DNA from: an uncultured Clostridia bacterium
GTDB lineage: Bacteria > Bacillota > Clostridia > Oscillospirales > Acutalibacteraceae
Direction: 5' to 3'
DNA: 64,000 bases
NCBI GenBank assembly: GCA_947589575.1
Contig: CANQBM010000004.1
Location: 1-64,000 of the forward strand
Position numbers and translations under genes: made by a program. The first letter of the stretch is position 1, and each line of letters begins with the position of its first letter. The notes under the pieces are model-generated. The model saw nothing but the letters and a program-made list of their open reading frames with translations. It ran no database searches and had not been told where the DNA came from. Positions 61,264 to 64,000 of this stretch are shown one piece after another.

Positions 61264-62925
61264 ATGATAACCGGTTTAATGTTTCGTGATTCTATAATTT
61301 CCGCCGCAAACAATATTGCTAACAGCAGACAAGCTGTTGACGCGCTGAATATTTTTCCTGTTCCCGACGGTGATACAGGCACAAATATGAGTATGACCAT
61401 TAGCGCCGCCGCAAAAGAAATGGCAACACTTGATAACAACTGCACCATTGATGAGGCGTCGTCAAAATGCGCTTCGGCTCTTTTAAGAGGTGCAAGGGGT
61501 AACTCGGGCGTTATTCTTTCTCTTATATTCAGAGGCTTTTCCAAAGGCTTTAAAGGGCTCAAGGAAGCAGGCTCAAAGGATATAGCCAACGCCTTTAAAG
61601 AGGGCGTTGAAGCTGCATACAAGGCTGTTATGAAACCGACCGAGGGTACAATTCTTACTGTTGTCAGGGAAGCTAAGGACGCCGCCGTTGAAATGGCTGA
61701 TATACAGGACGATCCGCTTGAGGTAGCTTTTGCCGCTCTTCAGGCTGCGAAAGCGGCGCTTGCAAAAACCCCCGAGCTTTTACCCGTACTTAAAAAGGCC
61801 GGCGTTGTCGATGCCGGCGGACAGGGGCTTATCCTTATATTTGAGGGTATGGAGAGCGTATGGCACAATGGAGTTATTGTTCAGCCGCTTGAAGGATCGA
61901 GCGTCAATCCCGTTTTACCAGTTTCAAAATCGACTGTCGCAAATGCGTCAGATGATATTAAATTCGGTTACTGCTCTGAATTTTTAATTGAAAAATTAGA
62001 AACCGCAAAGGAAAAGGACCCTCTTAAGCTGCGCGCGTTTTTAGAGTCAATCGGAGACTGCGTTGTAGTTGTTGACGACAACGACATCATTAAGGTGCAC
62101 GTTCACTCAAACGAGCCGGGAAATGTAATTCAGGCTGCGCTCAAATACGGTCAGCTTATCAACATAAAAATTGATAATATGCGCTATCAGCATGCAAATG
62201 CCGAGCTTGGCGTCAAGGACGGCGAAAAGGTCATTGAGCCTACTGTGTCCGCTCCTGAAAACGACTACGGATTTGTTGCCGTATGCGCCGGAAAAGGACT
62301 TGAGGAGCTTTTCAGCGATATAGGCGCGGACGTTATTGTAAACGGTGGTCAGACTATGAATCCGTCAACTGACGATATTTTGAACGCCGTTATGAATACC
62401 CCTGCTAAAACAGTATTTGTCTTGCCTAACAATAAAAATATAATCATGGCTGCCGAACAAACAATTCCTCTTGCGTCGGACAGAGAGGTAAGAGTTCTTC
62501 AGACAAAGACTATTCCGCAGGGCATTTCCGCAATGCTTGCGTTTGACGATACATCAAGCGCGGACGAAAACCAAATGGCAATGATGACTGCCGCGGAGAC
62601 TGTTGAAACGGCACAGATTACATTTGCCGCAAGAGACAGCGAAGTTGACGGCAAAGAGGTACACAAGGGCGAGATTATGGGTCTTTGTAACGGCAAAATC
62701 AGATTTATCGGTGACAGTATAACCGATATTGCGTATAAATCTGCGGACAGACTTTTCAAAAGAAACGAACATTCTCTTATAACTATTATTTACGGAGATG
62801 GTGTTAGTGAGGAGGACGCCGTAAAAGTTGAGGAAAAGCTCAACAAAAAATACGGCTCTGATGCCGAAATCAGCATTGTAAACGGTGGTCAGCCTGTTTA
62901 TTACTTTATTATTTCCGTGGAGTAA
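61264..62925 (+). CDS. DAK2-domain fatty acid kinase FakA-like (YloV)
   Basis: A 553-residue kinase. The N-terminal DAK2 domain has PVPDGDTGTNM (about 32-42) and GARGNSGVILS (about 78-88) for ATP/Mg binding; the middle has VKAGVVDAGGQGLI-type DAGGQG (about 182-187); the C-terminal half is the FakA DegV-like region (VNGGQTMNPS, about 360-369). FakA phosphorylates exogenous fatty acids bound to FakB. ATG 61264 follows TTGGAGATAAA, 13 bases after the Asp23 gene. Full length. Confidence 0.92.
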   Translation: MITGLMFRDSIISAANNIANSRQAVDALNIFPVPDGDTGTNMSMTISAAAKEMATLDNNCTIDEASSKCASALLRGARGNSGVILSLIFRGFSKGFKGLKEAGSKDIANAFKEGVEAAYKAVMKPTEGTILTVVREAKDAAVEMADIQDDPLEVAFAALQAAKAALAKTPELLPVLKKAGVVDAGGQGLILIFEGMESVWHNGVIVQPLEGSSVNPVLPVSKSTVANASDDIKFGYCSEFLIEKLETAKEKDPLKLRAFLESIGDCVVVVDDNDIIKVHVHSNEPGNVIQAALKYGQLINIKIDNMRYQHANAELGVKDGEKVIEPTVSAPENDYGFVAVCAGKGLEELFSDIGADVIVNGGQTMNPSTDDILNAVMNTPAKTVFVLPNNKNIIMAAEQTIPLASDREVRVLQTKTIPQGISAMLAFDDTSSADENQMAMMTAAETVETAQITFAARDSEVDGKEVHKGEIMGLCNGKIRFIGDSITDIAYKSADRLFKRNEHSLITIIYGDGVSEEDAVKVEEKLNKKYGSDAEISIVNGGQPVYYFIISVE

Positions 62926-62928
62926 ACC

Positions 62929-64000
62929 ATGTTAAATTCTGAAAGTAACATAAAATTCATTAAGGGCGTCGGCGAAAAAAGAGCCGAGATGTTTTACAAT
63001 CTCGGCATCTTTGATGTTGACTCCCTTATTCATTTTTTTCCGAGAAAATACGAGGACTGGACTAAAACAAAATCCGTATCCGAGTCTGAAAACGGTGAGG
63101 GCATTGCCATAAGAGTCACTATGATTACACCCGTTAATGAGCAAATGGTGAGACGCGGAATGACTCTCTATAAGTGCAGGTTTTCAGACGGTGAAAGTGT
63201 TATTAACGTGACAATATTCAACAATAAATACCTCGCAAAGTCGCTTAGAATATATGAGGATTATGTCCTCTTCGGCAAAATTGAAAAAAATCTTACGTCT
63301 GCGTCAATGTCCTCGCCTAAAATTGAAAAGCTTGACATGGGTATACATATTCATCCCATATATCCTAAAACAGGAAAACTGACATCAAATGCTATTGCAA
63401 AGGTCATAAGAACCGCACTTGAAAATCTTGGTGAAATACAGGAAACTCTCAATGATGAAATCAGAAAAAAATACAATCTTATCTCACTTGACACAGCAAT
63501 AAGAAATATCCATTTTCCTGAAAATGAAGATGACATCTTAGAGGCGCGCAGGCGTTTGATATTTGAGGAACTGCTCACGCTTCAGCTTGGACTTCTCAAA
63601 CTGAAAAGCAGTAAAAAAAGTGAAACTCCCTTAAAAATCACAACGGACTATACAGATGATTTCATCTCACTTCTCCCCTTTACGCTGACAAACGCGCAGA
63701 AAAGAGCTATTGCGGAATGTATCAAGGATATGCAGGGAAAATATCCTATGAACAGATTATTGCAGGGTGATGTTGGATCGGGAAAAACCGCGGTCGGAGC
63801 CGGGGTAATATACACCGCTGTTAAAAACGGTTATCAGACTGCGCTTATGGCACCGACTGAAATACTTGCCCTCCAGCACTTTGAAAGCCTTTCAAAGATG
63901 CTTGCCGGTCAGGAAATCACAATACGCCTTTTAACAGGCTCAACAAAGCCCAATGAAAAGCGGGAAATAAAATCTGACTTGATAAACGGTAAAATTGATT
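62929..64000 (+). CDS. recG: ATP-dependent DNA helicase RecG, N-terminal part (cut by window end)
   Basis: The first 357 codons of RecG, open at the right edge. It begins with the helix-hairpin-helix IKFIKGVGEKRAEMF, then the wedge/OB domain with FFPRKYEDW (about 36-44). Helicase motif Q/I follows: LTNAQKRAI and LLQGDVGSGKTAV (about 277-289), then APTEILALQHF (about 305-315). RecG unwinds and reverses stalled replication forks. ATG 62929 lies 3 bases after the FakA stop, with GTGGAG upstream. Confidence 0.95.
   Translation, partial: MLNSESNIKFIKGVGEKRAEMFYNLGIFDVDSLIHFFPRKYEDWTKTKSVSESENGEGIAIRVTMITPVNEQMVRRGMTLYKCRFSDGESVINVTIFNNKYLAKSLRIYEDYVLFGKIEKNLTSASMSSPKIEKLDMGIHIHPIYPKTGKLTSNAIAKVIRTALENLGEIQETLNDEIRKKYNLISLDTAIRNIHFPENEDDILEARRRLIFEELLTLQLGLLKLKSSKKSETPLKITTDYTDDFISLLPFTLTNAQKRAIAECIKDMQGKYPMNRLLQGDVGSGKTAVGAGVIYTAVKNGYQTALMAPTEILALQHFESLSKMLAGQEITIRLLTGSTKPNEKREIKSDLINGKID

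Overview
This window reads as chromosome of a strictly anaerobic, low-GC Clostridia bacterium, most likely a gut or rumen Oscillospiraceae/Ruminococcus-type fibre user. The grounds are an NADH-linked [FeFe]-hydrogenase operon with all its maturases, Gram-positive style lipoproteins, AraC-controlled glycoside hydrolase genes, and GGAGG-type ribosome sites. The species is an inference; gene families are called by motif recognition, not by a database search.

Region 1 (1-8400) is an AT-rich accessory block. It carries a DUF4143 ATPase and a Gabija-like anti-phage pair (OLD-type ATPase/TOPRIM nuclease plus UvrD-like helicase). These are followed by two tandem remnants of the 3' half of a tRNA-Gln(CUG) gene, each followed by terminator hairpins and a related block of about 140 bp. 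The single cargo gene between the two remnants is an unusual P-loop kinase-HIT fusion. A GNAT gene and a decapitated tyrosine recombinase follow the second remnant. I read this as small islands stacked at one tRNA attachment site.

Region 2 (8400-16200) has a PAP2 phosphatase (frameshifted), an IS1182-type remnant, and a LysR-headed redox cluster (Fe-dependent alcohol dehydrogenase, flavodoxins, EFR1-type ferredoxin-flavodoxin, aldo/keto reductase). Several genes of that cluster are only fragments. Region 3 (16200-21850) is a second AT-rich block: GNAT, a compact DnaB-like ATPase, a minus-strand operon of WYL regulator, UDG-fold-like protein and PPP-type phosphoesterase, and a tRNA-Ala(CGC) followed by a scrap of the same kinase family seen in region 1.

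Region 4 (21866-39500) and region 6 (49542-56672) hold glycan-utilisation genes: GH31 (two), GH2, GH95-like, GH29, GH51, a DUF5107/TPR protein, a GPH sugar symporter, an acetyltransferase, an alpha/beta hydrolase and three AraC regulators. Together the hydrolases can remove xylosyl, galactosyl, fucosyl and arabinosyl side groups, which fits xyloglucan-like hemicellulose. A GH4 alpha-galactosidase survives only as fused scraps. Region 5 (40371-49072) is the hydrogenase locus hydC - cysteine-free ferredoxin-like gene - hydB - hydA, then a TM1266-type regulator, hydE, hydG and hydF. It is preceded by two tandem Rex-like operators, so H2 production from NADH/ferredoxin would follow the NADH/NAD+ ratio. 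Region 7 (56801-64000) is housekeeping: TtcA-type tRNA thiolase, LOG-family hydrolase, YmdB phosphodiesterase, a family 5 solute-binding lipoprotein, Asp23, DAK2/FakA-like kinase and the start of recG.

A recurring theme is single-base frameshifts in homopolymer runs (near 2078, 8459, 39758 and 49240) in otherwise well-conserved genes. Either the genome is shedding accessory genes or the assembly has homopolymer errors; raw reads would decide.
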